From the NCBI GenBank assembly GCA_050946375.1, contig JBMNUT010000002.1, forward strand, positions 124,001 to 188,000: a stretch of 64,000 nt of DNA, in the 5' to 3' direction. Positions 25,663 to 35,143 of this stretch are shown here, in pieces. Both the position numbers and the translations under genes were made by a program. Under the pieces are notes generated by a model. That model searched no databases. It was given only the letters and a program-made list of their open reading frames with translations, and had not been told where the DNA came from. The stretch's first letter is position 1; each line of letters begins with the position of its first letter. The stretch comes from UBA1794 sp050946375. GTDB taxonomy: Bacteria; Bacteroidota; Bacteroidia; Bacteroidales; Bacteroidaceae.

Positions 25663-25726
25663 AAAAAGCCTTGGCGCTTTCCCCGAAAAGTCACGCAGCT
25701 TTTCCCGGAAAGCGCCAAGGCTTTTT
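25663..25726 (-). terminator. Nested repeat hairpin terminating rpoN
   Basis: Perfect 20-bp arms AAAAAGCCTTGGCGCTTTCC / GGAAAGCGCCAAGGCTTTTT enclose a 24-bp loop that is itself a repeat box (GAAAAGTCACGCAGCTTTTC). It starts 26 bp after the rpoN stop and has T-runs on both strands. Confidence 0.8.
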
Positions 25727-25752
25727 CTGACAACGCGGGATGCGACAGAAAG

Positions 25753-27273
25753 CTAACGCTTGCGCAAACGGGCCACGGGTATCTGCATCTGCATCCGATA
25801 CTTGGCCACCGTGCGGCGCGCCAGGGGATAGCCTTTCTGCTGAAGCAGGGCGCAAAGCTCCTCATCGGTAAGGGGATGCTGCTTGTCCTCCTGGTCGATG
25901 TGCTCTTTCAGTATGCGGCGTATCTCGCGAGAGGTGGTCTCTTCACCGCTTTCGAGGGTATATCCGTCGGTAAAGAAGTGCTTGAGGGGATAAATCCCAT
26001 AGGGGGTCTGCACCCACTTGCTGTTGCTCACCCGGGAAATGGTGGAGATGTCGAGCCCGGTGCGCTGGGCCACGTCGCGCAGGACCATGGGGCGGAGCAG
26101 ACTTTCGTCGCCCTCGCGGAAGAAGGGTTCCTGCAGGTCGACGATGGCCTGCATGGTGGAGAGCAACGTCTGGCGGCGCTGTTGGACAGCACTGATGAAG
26201 CCTTTCGCACTTTCTACCTTCTGCTTGAGGAAAAGGAGCGCATCGCGGCGCGAGGAGGAGACGTTCTTACGGGATGTGGCGGCTTCTTCCTCCTGGAGCA
26301 TGCGGGCATATTCGGGATTGACGGCAAGGCGGGGCATGCGCTGGTCGTTGAGACTGACCTGGATGCTGCCGTCTTCTTCGTTGACTTCTACGGTGAAATC
26401 GGGCACGATGGCCTGCGCGGCTTTTCCGGGCGCTTCGCCCAATGCGCTGCCGGGGCGGGGATTGAGGCGCGTTATCTCGGCGTAGGCGACTTCTGCCTCC
26501 TGCGGCGTCAGATTCAGCCGCTGCGCGATGAGGTCGGTGCGCTTACGGGTAAACTCGGGATAGCAGCGGTTCAGTATCGCTTCGGCCGTGGCGCGCTGGG
26601 GCGTGCGGGGCAGGCGCCGGAGCTGGAGCAGCAGGCATTCGCGCAGGTCGCGTGCGCCCAGTCCGGGCGGGTCGAAGTCCTGCAGGACGCGCAGTGCCTG
26701 GAGCAGCTCGTCTTCCGTAGCATCGATTCCCATATAGATGGCCAGTTCGTCGGCAATCTCGCTGAGCGGCTTGCGAAGGAGGCCGTCGTCGTCGAGCGAG
26801 CCTATGAGGTATTCGGCCAACTGCCGCTGTTTGGGCGAAAGGGTGCGCTCACTGAGCTGCTCGTTGAGCTGCTCGTAGAAAGAAGAGGCCTCGGAAAAGG
26901 GAATATCCTCGGCGCGCGTGGGGGTGACGCCGGTGGCCTGGCGGAGTTTGTAGGGCGGTATGTCGTCCTCGGTCAGGTAGTCTCCGAGGCTATAGTCGGT
27001 GTCGTCGCTGTCGGGTTCGGGCATTTCGGGCCGTATGTCGCCCTCCTCTTCCCCACCGCCCTGCTCATTGTCGGCCGCATCGTCGGCAGCAGGAAGCGCG
27101 TCATCGCGCACTTCCTCGAGGGCGGGATTGTCCTGCAGCTCGGCGCGCGTACGCTCTTCCATCTCGAGGGCGGGCAACTCCAGAAGGCGCACCAGCTGAA
27201 GCTGCTGCGGGGAGAGGGTCTGGGTCTGCTGGAGCTTCTGCTGCTGGCTGAGTCGGTTGTGTGCTTTTTCCAT
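25753..27273 (-). CDS. rpoN: RNA polymerase sigma-54 factor
   Basis: A 506-residue sigma factor. Region I is Gln/Leu-rich (LSQQQKLQQTQTLSPQQLQLVRLLELP) and binds enhancer activators; region II is acidic; the core-binding region follows; the HTH (DVAQRTGLDISTISRVSNSKWVQTPYG) and the RpoN box ARRTVAKYR near the C-terminus recognise the -24 and -12 elements. It is 45 bp downstream of the hypD activase gene on the same strand and could be expressed from the hyp promoter. No sigma-54 activator gene is visible in the window. Confidence 0.96.
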   Translation of the reverse strand: MEKAHNRLSQQQKLQQTQTLSPQQLQLVRLLELPALEMEERTRAELQDNPALEEVRDDALPAADDAADNEQGGGEEEGDIRPEMPEPDSDDTDYSLGDYLTEDDIPPYKLRQATGVTPTRAEDIPFSEASSFYEQLNEQLSERTLSPKQRQLAEYLIGSLDDDGLLRKPLSEIADELAIYMGIDATEDELLQALRVLQDFDPPGLGARDLRECLLLQLRRLPRTPQRATAEAILNRCYPEFTRKRTDLIAQRLNLTPQEAEVAYAEITRLNPRPGSALGEAPGKAAQAIVPDFTVEVNEEDGSIQVSLNDQRMPRLAVNPEYARMLQEEEAATSRKNVSSSRRDALLFLKQKVESAKGFISAVQQRRQTLLSTMQAIVDLQEPFFREGDESLLRPMVLRDVAQRTGLDISTISRVSNSKWVQTPYGIYPLKHFFTDGYTLESGEETTSREIRRILKEHIDQEDKQHPLTDEELCALLQQKGYPLARRTVAKYRMQMQIPVARLRKR

Positions 27274-27318
27274 GAACGGCGGTGTTAGTGTTTAAAGGGA
27301 TGAAGGGAAGACGGCGGC

Positions 27319-28233
27319 TTAGCCTCCGAAACCTACGTTAAGGCCGCGCTCGGTGAAAATCTGGACTGCCTGGTCTTTCTCTTCATCGCTTGGCTCGGTC
27401 ATCAGTTTCATCTTGGGATTGTAGACCGTGCCGAGCTTCTCGTGCTTCATGCGGCCTATGTCGTGGTAAGGAAGCAGGTCGACTTTCTTTTCCTGCCAGG
27501 GGAGGGAAGCGAGGAAATCGGCCGTGCGGCTCAGGTTTTCGGCATCGGCGTTGACGCCATGTATCAGGGGAATGCGTATCCAGAAGCTCTTTCCCATCTC
27601 GGCAATCATGCGGATGTTGGAAAGGATGCGGTCGTTGTAGACGCCGGTGTAGGAGTAATGCTTGGTACGGTCCATCTGTTTGAGGTCGACGAGGAAGAGC
27701 TCGCACTCTTGGGCTACGGCCTCTACGACGCGCGGGGCGGCATACAGGGTGGTATCTACGGCACGGTGTATGTCGAGCTGCCCGCACCGGCGGAGCATCT
27801 CGAGCAAGAAATCGGGATGAAGCAAGGGCTCGCCGCCACAAAACGTTACGCCGCCCTGCGATTGGTCCATCACTTCGGTCTCTTTCTCGATTTCTTTCAT
27901 CAATTCATCATAGGTATATTCCTTGCCGGACATCTCGATGGCGAGAGAGGGGCATACTTCGGCGCATTTTCCGCAGACGACGCAACGGGTTTTGTCGCAC
28001 ACTATGCCGTCGCGCGTCAGCTTCAAGGCCTGATGCGGGCAGGCTTCTACGCAAGTCTGGCAGCCGATACATTTTTTCTTCGTGTAGAGACGCTGAACAG
28101 ATGAGGAGATTCCTTCCGGATTGTGGCACCAGATGCAATGCAGCGGGCAGCCTTTCATGAAAAGGGTTATGCGTATGCCCGGACCGTCATTGATGGAATA
28201 GCGTTTTATATCGAACAATAATGTCTTTGACAT
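27319..28233 (-). CDS. hypE: Glycyl-radical enzyme activase for HypD
   Basis: A 304-residue radical SAM enzyme that installs the glycyl radical on its partner. The radical SAM cluster motif is CPLHCIWC (about 29-36). Between it and the rest of the barrel lies a two-cluster ferredoxin insert, CIGCQTCVEACP and CVVCGKCAEVCP, which separates it from the simpler pyruvate formate-lyase activase. GGVTFCGGEPLLHP is the SAM-binding GGE motif. It follows hypD by 158 bp; the partner assignment rests on that position. Confidence 0.9.
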   Translation of the reverse strand: MSKTLLFDIKRYSINDGPGIRITLFMKGCPLHCIWCHNPEGISSSVQRLYTKKKCIGCQTCVEACPHQALKLTRDGIVCDKTRCVVCGKCAEVCPSLAIEMSGKEYTYDELMKEIEKETEVMDQSQGGVTFCGGEPLLHPDFLLEMLRRCGQLDIHRAVDTTLYAAPRVVEAVAQECELFLVDLKQMDRTKHYSYTGVYNDRILSNIRMIAEMGKSFWIRIPLIHGVNADAENLSRTADFLASLPWQEKKVDLLPYHDIGRMKHEKLGTVYNPKMKLMTEPSDEEKDQAVQIFTERGLNVGFGG

Positions 28234-28391
28234 TGCTTCTTTTGTTTATCCCCGCAGGGAGTTGTGTGAATAAATAGGGTGTGAGATTTGTCTAAAATAA
28301 GGAGCCGAAGAGGTTTGCGCCCTAATTGGCTTCCCCAATCTTCCGCTCCTTTCTTATCGCTTCAGGAAGCGTTTCCGTTCAAAGAAACGCA

Positions 28392-30833
28392 TTACATGGA
28401 TTCGTTCTCGGTACGTGCAATGATGTCGCCTTGCAAATCGTCGTCCATATCGTTGAAGTAATCGCTGTATCCGGCTACGCGAACCAGCAGGTCACGGTAG
28501 TCTTCCGGATTCTTCTGGGCAGCATAGAGGGTAGCGGTGTCTACGATGTTGAACTGAACGTGGTGGCCTCCCATTGCAAAGTAGGAGCGAATGAGGCTTG
28601 CGAGCTTGCGGATATCTTCGTCACGCTTCAGCAGGCTGGGCAGGAAACGCATGTTAAGCAGGGTACCGCCGCTCTTCACCTGGTCGAGCTTGCCCATGGA
28701 TTTGATGACGGCCGAAGGTCCGTGCGTATCGGAACCCTGCGCGGGCGACGTACCGTCGCTCAGCGCGCGGCCGGCGAGGCGGCCGTCGGGCATGGCACCC
28801 GTAACCTTTCCGAAGTATACATGGCACGTTGTGGACAACATGTTCATGTGGAAGCATTCGCCACGGGTATTGGGAATTCCGTCGATAGCCTCATAAAGAT
28901 CGTCATATACCTGCACGGCGATTTCATCTGCGTAGGGATCATCGTTACCGAAGAACGGCGTATGGTTGATGATGAACTGGCGCATCTTCTCTTCGCCCTC
29001 GAAGTTATTGTCGATGGCATGCAACATTTGGTCCATCGTGAACGTATGATCTTCGAAAACGTGCTTCTTCAGCGAACTCAGACTGTTGGATATCGAGCCG
29101 AGACCCGTGCACTGTATGTAATTGGTGTTATAACGCGGACCTGCGTCGTAGTAGTCCCGGCCTTTTTCAATGCAGTCGTCAATGAAGAGGGAGAGGAACG
29201 TAGCGGGGAAGTACTTGGCAAAGCAACGATCGATGTAGTTACTTACTTTCGTCTTCATGTCCACGAAATAATGGAGCTGGCGCTTGTAGGCGGCATAGAG
29301 TTCGTCGTAGGTTTTGAACTCGCGCGGATCGCCCGTTTGGAGTCCGATTTGCAGGCCGCTGCGGGGATCGATACCGTTGTGGAGGGTAATCTCCAGTATT
29401 TTCACCGTGTTCAGGTAACCGGTCAGCACATAAGCCTCCTTACCGAAGGCACCAACCTCGATACATCCGGAGCATCCGCCTTCGCGTGCGTCCTTCAAAC
29501 TCTTACCCTGGCGCATGAGTTCCTGAATATATACGTCGGGATTGAATACCGAAGGATAGCCATGCCCCTGACGGATGACGCGGCAACCGGCATGGAGGAA
29601 GCGTTCGGGCGTAACGGAGCTGATGTGCAGCGCACTTCCCGGCTGGAGCAGGTGAAGCTCTTCGATGATCTCGAGCATAATGTAGGATACTTCGTTCACG
29701 CCGTTGCTGCCGTCGGCCTTAACGCCGCCGATATTTAGGTTGGTGAAGTCGTTATAAGTTCCGCTCTCCTTGGCAGAAATACCTACCTTAGGAGGTGCGG
29801 TGTGGTTGTTCACCTTAATCCAGAAGCAGCACAGCAACTCTTTGGCCTGGTCGCGGGTAAGCGTGCCGGCAGCGACTTCCTTTTCGTAGAAAGGAGCGAG
29901 GTGCTGGTCGAAGTGACCGGGGTTCATGGCATCCCAGCCGTTCAGTTCGGTGATGGTGCCAAGGTGTACGAACCAATACATCTGCACGGCTTCCCAGAAG
30001 GTGCGGGGCGCATGGGCAGGTACCCAGCGGCATACTTCTGCTATCTTCAGCAATTCGGCTTTACGCTTGGGGTCTTCTTCTTCAGCGGCCATTTTTTCAG
30101 CCAAATCGGCGTGGCGCTCGGCAAAAAGGATGGCGGCATCGCAGCTGATGGACATGCCGCGCAGTTCATCCTGCTTGTCGGTTGCCATCGGGTCGTTGAT
30201 GAAATCGAGACTCTCCAGCTTCTTATTGATTTTCTCTTTCAGGTCGAGCAAGCCGTACTGGTATACTTTTGCATCGAGTGCGGTGTGACCGGCTGCACGT
30301 TGCTCCATAAATTCGGTAAAGACACCGTTTTCGTACGCAACGCGCCACTCATGGGGCACATGGCTGAAGATGCGTTCACGCTGTGTGCGGCCCTTCCAGT
30401 AAGGAATTACCTCGCGCTCGTAGGTATCGATGTCTTCCTGGCTGATGGTGTAGCTCTGAAGTTTACGCGTGTTCAGCACGTGCAGGTCTTCAACGCTGTG
30501 GCAAGTCAGTTCCGGGAAGGTGGGAACGCATTTGGGCTTAGGTCCGCGCTCGCCGACAATCAGTTCATCTTTACCTATATATATAGTCTTACGCTTGCAG
30601 AGCTCGTAGAAGTTCATGGCGCGCAGCACGGGGATAGGATATTTTCCGTAGTTCTCCTTGTAGAACTCCGTTTCAATCAGTGCGCGCTCGATGGACAACG
30701 AGGGCTTAGCCTCATAGGATTCCTTACGCAGGCGTTTGATACGATCGTTCATGCCGAGTTCGTTCTCGGGATGGAGCAGTTCGAAATTCGAAGTGCTCTT
30801 GGGCGCTCTTTGAGCAGTTGTGGTTGTTGCCAT
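28392..30833 (-). CDS. hypD: trans-4-hydroxy-L-proline dehydratase (glycyl radical enzyme)
   Basis: An 813-residue glycyl radical enzyme. The glycyl loop is RVAGYSDYF with the radical at Gly788; the catalytic pair is Cys457 and Glu459 in GCSGCIEVGAFGKEAY. Residues I recall as the hydroxyproline pocket of the Clostridioides difficile enzyme all match at a constant offset of 23: Phe175, His183, Asp301, Ser357, Asp362, Tyr473. HypD removes water from trans-4-hydroxyproline to give pyrroline-5-carboxylate, which ProC (here at 53972) reduces to proline. The leader of about 230 nt contains a repeat cluster. Confidence 0.93.
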   Translation of the reverse strand: MATTTTAQRAPKSTSNFELLHPENELGMNDRIKRLRKESYEAKPSLSIERALIETEFYKENYGKYPIPVLRAMNFYELCKRKTIYIGKDELIVGERGPKPKCVPTFPELTCHSVEDLHVLNTRKLQSYTISQEDIDTYEREVIPYWKGRTQRERIFSHVPHEWRVAYENGVFTEFMEQRAAGHTALDAKVYQYGLLDLKEKINKKLESLDFINDPMATDKQDELRGMSISCDAAILFAERHADLAEKMAAEEEDPKRKAELLKIAEVCRWVPAHAPRTFWEAVQMYWFVHLGTITELNGWDAMNPGHFDQHLAPFYEKEVAAGTLTRDQAKELLCCFWIKVNNHTAPPKVGISAKESGTYNDFTNLNIGGVKADGSNGVNEVSYIMLEIIEELHLLQPGSALHISSVTPERFLHAGCRVIRQGHGYPSVFNPDVYIQELMRQGKSLKDAREGGCSGCIEVGAFGKEAYVLTGYLNTVKILEITLHNGIDPRSGLQIGLQTGDPREFKTYDELYAAYKRQLHYFVDMKTKVSNYIDRCFAKYFPATFLSLFIDDCIEKGRDYYDAGPRYNTNYIQCTGLGSISNSLSSLKKHVFEDHTFTMDQMLHAIDNNFEGEEKMRQFIINHTPFFGNDDPYADEIAVQVYDDLYEAIDGIPNTRGECFHMNMLSTTCHVYFGKVTGAMPDGRLAGRALSDGTSPAQGSDTHGPSAVIKSMGKLDQVKSGGTLLNMRFLPSLLKRDEDIRKLASLIRSYFAMGGHHVQFNIVDTATLYAAQKNPEDYRDLLVRVAGYSDYFNDMDDDLQGDIIARTENESM

Positions 30834-30845
30834 AATAAGATGCAG

Positions 30846-30897
30846 TACTTTTTTGAAAAAGGCGCGGCGCTTTTTACGGAAACCGCTACCGTTTTTC
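30846..30897. repeat. 22-bp palindromic repeat cluster in the hypD leader
   Basis: Two degenerate boxes: GAAAAAGGCGCGGCGCTTTTTAC and a second ending CCGTTTTTCGG, starting 13 bp upstream of the hypD start codon. Confidence 0.65.
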
Positions 30898-31069
30898 GGT
30901 TAATGATGGGAGTGAAAGAAAATAAATAAGATACGCGCATGCGGAGAAGTGTTCCGCACGAGCGATTGCCTGCACCAGACTAAAAGTAATAAATCAGGCA
31001 ATTGTACAGCTTCCTATAGTGATGATTCGCGTACATAAGGCAAGGCTTTTGCCATTTTGAATACGGTAG

Positions 31070-31101
31070 CAAAGATACATGCGGTGTATTTTTCTTCCAA
31101 A
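31070..31101 (-). promoter_or_regulatory. Promoter of hypD-hypE
   Basis: Minus strand TATCTTTG at 31077-31070, TTTG at 31101-31098, spacer 20 bp. The rest of 30834-31373 shows a small hairpin TGCGGA/TTCCGCA near 30940 and no gene. Confidence 0.65.
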
Positions 31102-31312
31102 TTTTGCGGGATAAAATGAATAATATGCGCCTTTTTTTCACTCTTTTTTCACTGTTTTCCCAAAAGAGGCTGATTCCGGAGGGCGAATTGCTCAACGGAA
31201 ATGACAATCGGGCGCCTCGTTTCCCCTTTGCCAGCGGGCAACAGAGCGCAACGGGGCAAGCCCCAACCGGGGAAAAGAGGGTGCTAAAAAAAGTAATAGT
31301 AAAAACTCTTCC

Positions 31313-31344
31313 TTTGTTTATATGGAGATAAAAACGTACTTTTG
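31313..31344 (+). promoter_or_regulatory. Promoter of dxr-rseP
   Basis: TTTG at 31313-31316, 20-bp spacer, TACTTTTG at 31337-31344; the ATG is 30 bp further. Confidence 0.7.
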
Positions 31345-31373
31345 TGCGCAAAACAGGGAAACGCGCACCAATC

Positions 31374-32546
31374 ATGACTCTATCCAGACGCAAGCGTATC
31401 GCAATTTTAGGCTCTACGGGCAGTATCGGCACGCAGGCCTTGCAAGTCATCGCGCAACATCCCGACCAGTACGAAGCCTACGTCCTGACGGCAGCCCGCA
31501 GCGTCGATTTGCTCATCGGGCAAGCCCGCCGCTTCCTGCCCGAGGCGGTCGTGATAGCCGACGACAGTTATTACCCCCGACTGAAAGAAGCCCTCTCCGA
31601 CTTGCCCATCAAGGTGTATGCCGGAAAGCAGGCACTGGCCCAAATCGTAACGGAAGGTCCGGTCGACATCGTGCTCACCGCAATGGTCGGCTATGCAGGA
31701 CTCGAGCCTACGATGGCAGCCCTGCGCGCGGGGAAATGCATCGCTCTGGCCAACAAGGAAACGCTTGTGGTGGCCGGGGAGCTCATCAACGAACTCGCCC
31801 TGCGGCACAAAGCGCCCATCATTCCCGTCGATTCCGAACATTCGGCCATCTTTCAGTGCCTCGTGGGCGAGGTCGGCAACGAAATCGAGAAGCTAATCAT
31901 CACCGCCAGCGGCGGTCCGTTCCGAAACTGCACGCGCGAAGAGCTGGCCACCGTCACCAAAGAGCAAGCCCTGCGGCACCCTAACTGGAAAATGGGGGCG
32001 AAAATCACCATAGACTCGGCCTCCATGATGAATAAAGGCTTCGAAATGATCGAAGCCAAGTGGCTTTTCGGCGTAAAGCCCGCACAAATCGAAGCCGTAG
32101 TACACCCCCAGAGCATCATCCACTCGATGGTTCAGTTCGTAGACGGGGCGGTCAAGGCACAAATGGGCACGCCGGACATGAGACTGCCCATACAATACGC
32201 ATTTTCCTACCCCGACCGTCTGCCGGCCGACTGCGGCCGTGTGGATTTTCCGGCGCTTGGTTCGCTCACTTTCGAGCGTCCCGACGTGAAAAGATTCCGC
32301 AATCTGGCATTAGCCATGGCGGCAATGGAAAAAGGCGGCAACCTTCCGTGCATTTTGAACGCCGCAAACGAAATCGTAGTCGACGCTTTTTTGCACGACC
32401 GCATCGGATTTCTGCAAATGAGCGACGTAGTGGAGCAAACCATGCAGCGCGTTTCGTTCATCACCAAGCCGACCTACGAAGACTACGTAGCCACCGACGC
32501 CGAAGCACGCCGCATCGCAGCGGAAATCGCCCGAGGCCTCAGTTAG
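31374..32546 (+). CDS. dxr: 1-deoxy-D-xylulose-5-phosphate reductoisomerase
   Basis: A 390-residue enzyme of the non-mevalonate isoprenoid pathway, making 2-C-methylerythritol-4-phosphate with NADPH. The NADPH-binding GSTGSIGTQAL is near residue 11; the metal and substrate region has IIPVDSEHSAIFQCL, ITASGGPFR, MGAKITIDSASMMNKGFEMIEAKWLF and HPQSIIHSMV. The start at 31374 (MTLSRRKR) sits 30 bp after the -7 box; a Met at 31344 would overlap it. Followed by rseP at 85 bp in what looks like one operon. Confidence 0.97.
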   Translation: MTLSRRKRIAILGSTGSIGTQALQVIAQHPDQYEAYVLTAARSVDLLIGQARRFLPEAVVIADDSYYPRLKEALSDLPIKVYAGKQALAQIVTEGPVDIVLTAMVGYAGLEPTMAALRAGKCIALANKETLVVAGELINELALRHKAPIIPVDSEHSAIFQCLVGEVGNEIEKLIITASGGPFRNCTREELATVTKEQALRHPNWKMGAKITIDSASMMNKGFEMIEAKWLFGVKPAQIEAVVHPQSIIHSMVQFVDGAVKAQMGTPDMRLPIQYAFSYPDRLPADCGRVDFPALGSLTFERPDVKRFRNLALAMAAMEKGGNLPCILNAANEIVVDAFLHDRIGFLQMSDVVEQTMQRVSFITKPTYEDYVATDAEARRIAAEIARGLS

Positions 32547-32631
32547 AATCACAGCAAACAACACTATAAATAAGGAAAGCGAACTCCCGCATCGCGGGCA
32601 AGACAAACCCTAAAGCAAGCAATCTAAAAAA

Positions 32632-34017
32632 ATGGAAACCATCCTCATCAGAGTCCTTCAGCTGCTGCTGAGTCTGACCATTCTGGTCGTGATTCACGAG
32701 CTGGGGCACTTCACTTTCGCACGCATCTTCAAGGTGCGCGTCGAAAAGTTCTATATGTTCTTCAACCCCTGGCTCACCCTTTTCAAGATTCCCTCCCGGC
32801 AAAACTACGAAGGCGGCCGCGCCCTCATCCAGACGCGCCCCAGCAAGTCCGACACCGAGTGGGGCATCGGCTGGCTACCGCTGGGCGGATACTGCAAAAT
32901 AGCCGGCATGATTGACGAATCCATGGACACCGAACAGATGAAGCAACCCGCCCAGCCGTGGGAGTTCCGCACCAAACCGGCATGGCAGCGCCTCCTCATC
33001 ATCATCGGCGGAGTACTTTTCAACTTTCTGCTCGCACTCTTCATCTACGCCATGGTACTCTTCACCTGGGGCGAGAGCTACCTGCTGCCGAAAGACTTCA
33101 AACAAGGGATGGAATACGGCACGGTAGCCCAGGAAATGGGCTTCCGCAACGGCGACGTCCTCCTCGCCGCCGACGGAGAAGAGCTGGACCGCTGGCCGAA
33201 AGCCGTGCGCCAGCTGGCCGAAGCACGCCAGGTAGAAGTGCTCCGCGCAGGCACTTTGGACACAATCTACATGGGCGACGGACTTATGCAGCGCCTCTTG
33301 GCCGAAAATGAAGGCTTCGCCACTCCGATTTTCCCCTATGTTATCGACAGCATACTGCCGCAAAGTCCGCTGGACAAAGCCGGTTTTCAGCGCAACGACC
33401 GCATCATAGCGCTCAACGGCGAGCCGTTTGCCTCATTTTCCGAGTACAGCCACCGCATCAGCCTACTGCAACAGGAAGGCAAGTCACGCACCGTGACCCT
33501 CACTTACCAGCGGGGCGCACGCACCGACACCGCCACCATCACCCTCGACCCGCAGTACAAAGGCGGAGCCTACCCCTACGGACTCACCCATTACTTCCCG
33601 CCCCGCACCCAAACATACAGTTTCCTCGCCTCATTGCCCGCAGGAATCCATCTGGGGATAAACACCATGCAGGGATACGTCAATGACTTGAAGTACGTAT
33701 TCACCAAGGAAGGCGCCGGAAGCCTCGGCGGATTCGGCACAATCGGCAGCATTTTCCCGCCCATCTGGGACTGGTATTCGTTCTGGACCATGACTGCTTT
33801 CCTGAGCATCATACTCGCCGTGATGAACATTCTCCCCATTCCGGCACTGGACGGCGGCCACGCCCTCTTCATACTCTATGAAATGATTTTCCGCCGCAAG
33901 CCCAGCGAGAAATTCATGGAGCGCGCCCAAATGGCAGGCATGCTCTTCCTGCTCATCCTCATGTTCTGGGCCAATTTCAACGACATACTCCGCTTCGTAT
34001 TCGGAGTGAACCTCTAA
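32632..34017 (+). CDS. rseP: Site-2 intramembrane metalloprotease RseP
   Basis: A 461-residue inner-membrane zinc protease. HExxH is HELGH at residues 22-26 in the first membrane segment, and the third ligand lies in NILPIPALDGGH near residue 400. Two periplasmic PDZ-like domains lie between (about 150-300, including DSILPQSPLDKAGFQRNDRIIALNGEPF). RseP cleaves anti-sigma factors and signal-peptide remnants. The dxr-rseP pairing is common in Bacteroidota and other bacteria. Confidence 0.95.
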   Translation: METILIRVLQLLLSLTILVVIHELGHFTFARIFKVRVEKFYMFFNPWLTLFKIPSRQNYEGGRALIQTRPSKSDTEWGIGWLPLGGYCKIAGMIDESMDTEQMKQPAQPWEFRTKPAWQRLLIIIGGVLFNFLLALFIYAMVLFTWGESYLLPKDFKQGMEYGTVAQEMGFRNGDVLLAADGEELDRWPKAVRQLAEARQVEVLRAGTLDTIYMGDGLMQRLLAENEGFATPIFPYVIDSILPQSPLDKAGFQRNDRIIALNGEPFASFSEYSHRISLLQQEGKSRTVTLTYQRGARTDTATITLDPQYKGGAYPYGLTHYFPPRTQTYSFLASLPAGIHLGINTMQGYVNDLKYVFTKEGAGSLGGFGTIGSIFPPIWDWYSFWTMTAFLSIILAVMNILPIPALDGGHALFILYEMIFRRKPSEKFMERAQMAGMLFLLILMFWANFNDILRFVFGVNL

Positions 34018-34078
34018 AAGAAGTACAGACAATCCCTTTTTTCATTCATAATTCCAGTCAAACAATTCAAACACTCCC

Positions 34079-34750
34079 ATGGAATACATTCAATTCGCTA
34101 TCGATTTCGTAATGCACATCAGTGATCACCTGAACGAGCTGATGGCTAATTACGGAGAGTGGGTCTATGCTATCCTTTTCCTCATCATCTTTTGTGAAAC
34201 CGGCCTCGTGGTTACGCCCTTTCTGCCGGGCGATTCACTTCTTTTCGCCGCAGGCGCGCTCTGCGTGCAGCCCAGTTCGCCGGTAAATACGCACGTAGTC
34301 GTAGCAATCCTCACGGTGGCTGCCGTACTGGGCGACGCCTCCAACTATATGATCGGGCGCTTCTTCGGAGAGAAGCTGTTCAGTAATCCAAACTCCAAGA
34401 TATTCAAGCAGAGCTACCTGGACAAGACGAAGAACTTCTACGCCAAACACGGCGGAAAGACCATCTTCCTGGCCCGGTTCGTGCCCATCGTGCGCACCTT
34501 TGCCCCGTTTGTCGCCGGAATGGGACACATGGGCTACCGGCACTTCGCCGCCTATAACATAATCGGCGCCATCACTTGGGTATTCCTCTTTACCTACGCC
34601 GGACATTTCTTCGGCAACATTCCGGTCGTCCAGAAGAACCTGGAGCTGCTCATGCTGGCCATCATCGTGCTTTCCGTCATGCCGGCCATCATCGAAGTGC
34701 TGCGCGAGCGCCACAAAGCCCGCAAGGCCGCACAAAAGCAGAACGACTAA
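34079..34750 (+). CDS. DedA-family membrane protein
   Basis: A 223-residue inner-membrane protein of the DedA/SNARE-associated family. The signature is VVTPFLPGDSLLFAAGALC, followed by GDASNYMIGRFFGEKLF, GGKTIFLARFVPIVRTFAPFVAGMGHM and GAITWVFLFTYAGHFFGN. DedA proteins act in membrane homeostasis, with members implicated in lipid-carrier translocation. It begins 61 bp after rseP, so the two may be co-transcribed. Confidence 0.9.
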   Translation: MEYIQFAIDFVMHISDHLNELMANYGEWVYAILFLIIFCETGLVVTPFLPGDSLLFAAGALCVQPSSPVNTHVVVAILTVAAVLGDASNYMIGRFFGEKLFSNPNSKIFKQSYLDKTKNFYAKHGGKTIFLARFVPIVRTFAPFVAGMGHMGYRHFAAYNIIGAITWVFLFTYAGHFFGNIPVVQKNLELLMLAIIVLSVMPAIIEVLRERHKARKAAQKQND

Positions 34751-34809
34751 AACTCCACATACCAACGCAACCCGCGGCGCACCCCTGCGCCGCGAATCGA
34801 AACAAGCCC

Positions 34810-34855
34810 ATAGGCTTTCGGGAAAAAGTGCCGCCCCTTTTTCCCGAAAGCCTAT
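34810..34855. terminator. Repeat-derived bidirectional hairpin after dedA
   Basis: Perfect 18-bp arms ATAGGCTTTCGGGAAAAA / TTTTTCCCGAAAGCCTAT with a 10-nt loop; the centre AAAAAGTGCCGCCCCTTTTT is a standard repeat box. Degenerate boxes continue to about 34900. The rest of 34901-35143 shows no gene; TAATATTG at 35029 is one mismatch from a -7 box. Confidence 0.75.
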
Positions 34856-35143
34856 CGTGTTTTTCCCCACAGCGCCGGCACTTCTCCCCGCTCCACCCCG
34901 ACATTTCCGTTTTTTCCGCCTGCACTACGCCCCCAAACCGAGGCCGCAAAAAGATAAAAACTGCTGAAATGTGTTGTGAAACATGTTATCCAAAACGTGT
35001 ATTCTTACACTTATTAAGTAATATTGCACCCGATTTTCCGCTACCGCCCCCGCTTAAAATCTATATCCAACGGAGACTTACGGAATCAACCTAACAACAA
35101 ACGTCTCAAAAAACTAAAAATCTAATAAAAAACCAACAGTAAC

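Noticed and set aside
25474..27288. Plus-strand 604-residue open frame opposite rpoN
   Set aside because: RpoN on the minus strand has all diagnostic motifs, and the plus-strand frame begins inside the candidate small RNA.
28392..30833. Pyruvate formate-lyase
   Set aside because: PFL has adjacent catalytic cysteines and a different activase; here there is Cys-x-Glu, HypD pocket residues and an activase with a ferredoxin insert.
31104..31331. Small protein MRDKMNNMRLFFTLF in the hypD-dxr gap
   Set aside because: No ribosome-binding context, overlaps both divergent promoters, and the composition fits AT-rich promoter DNA.
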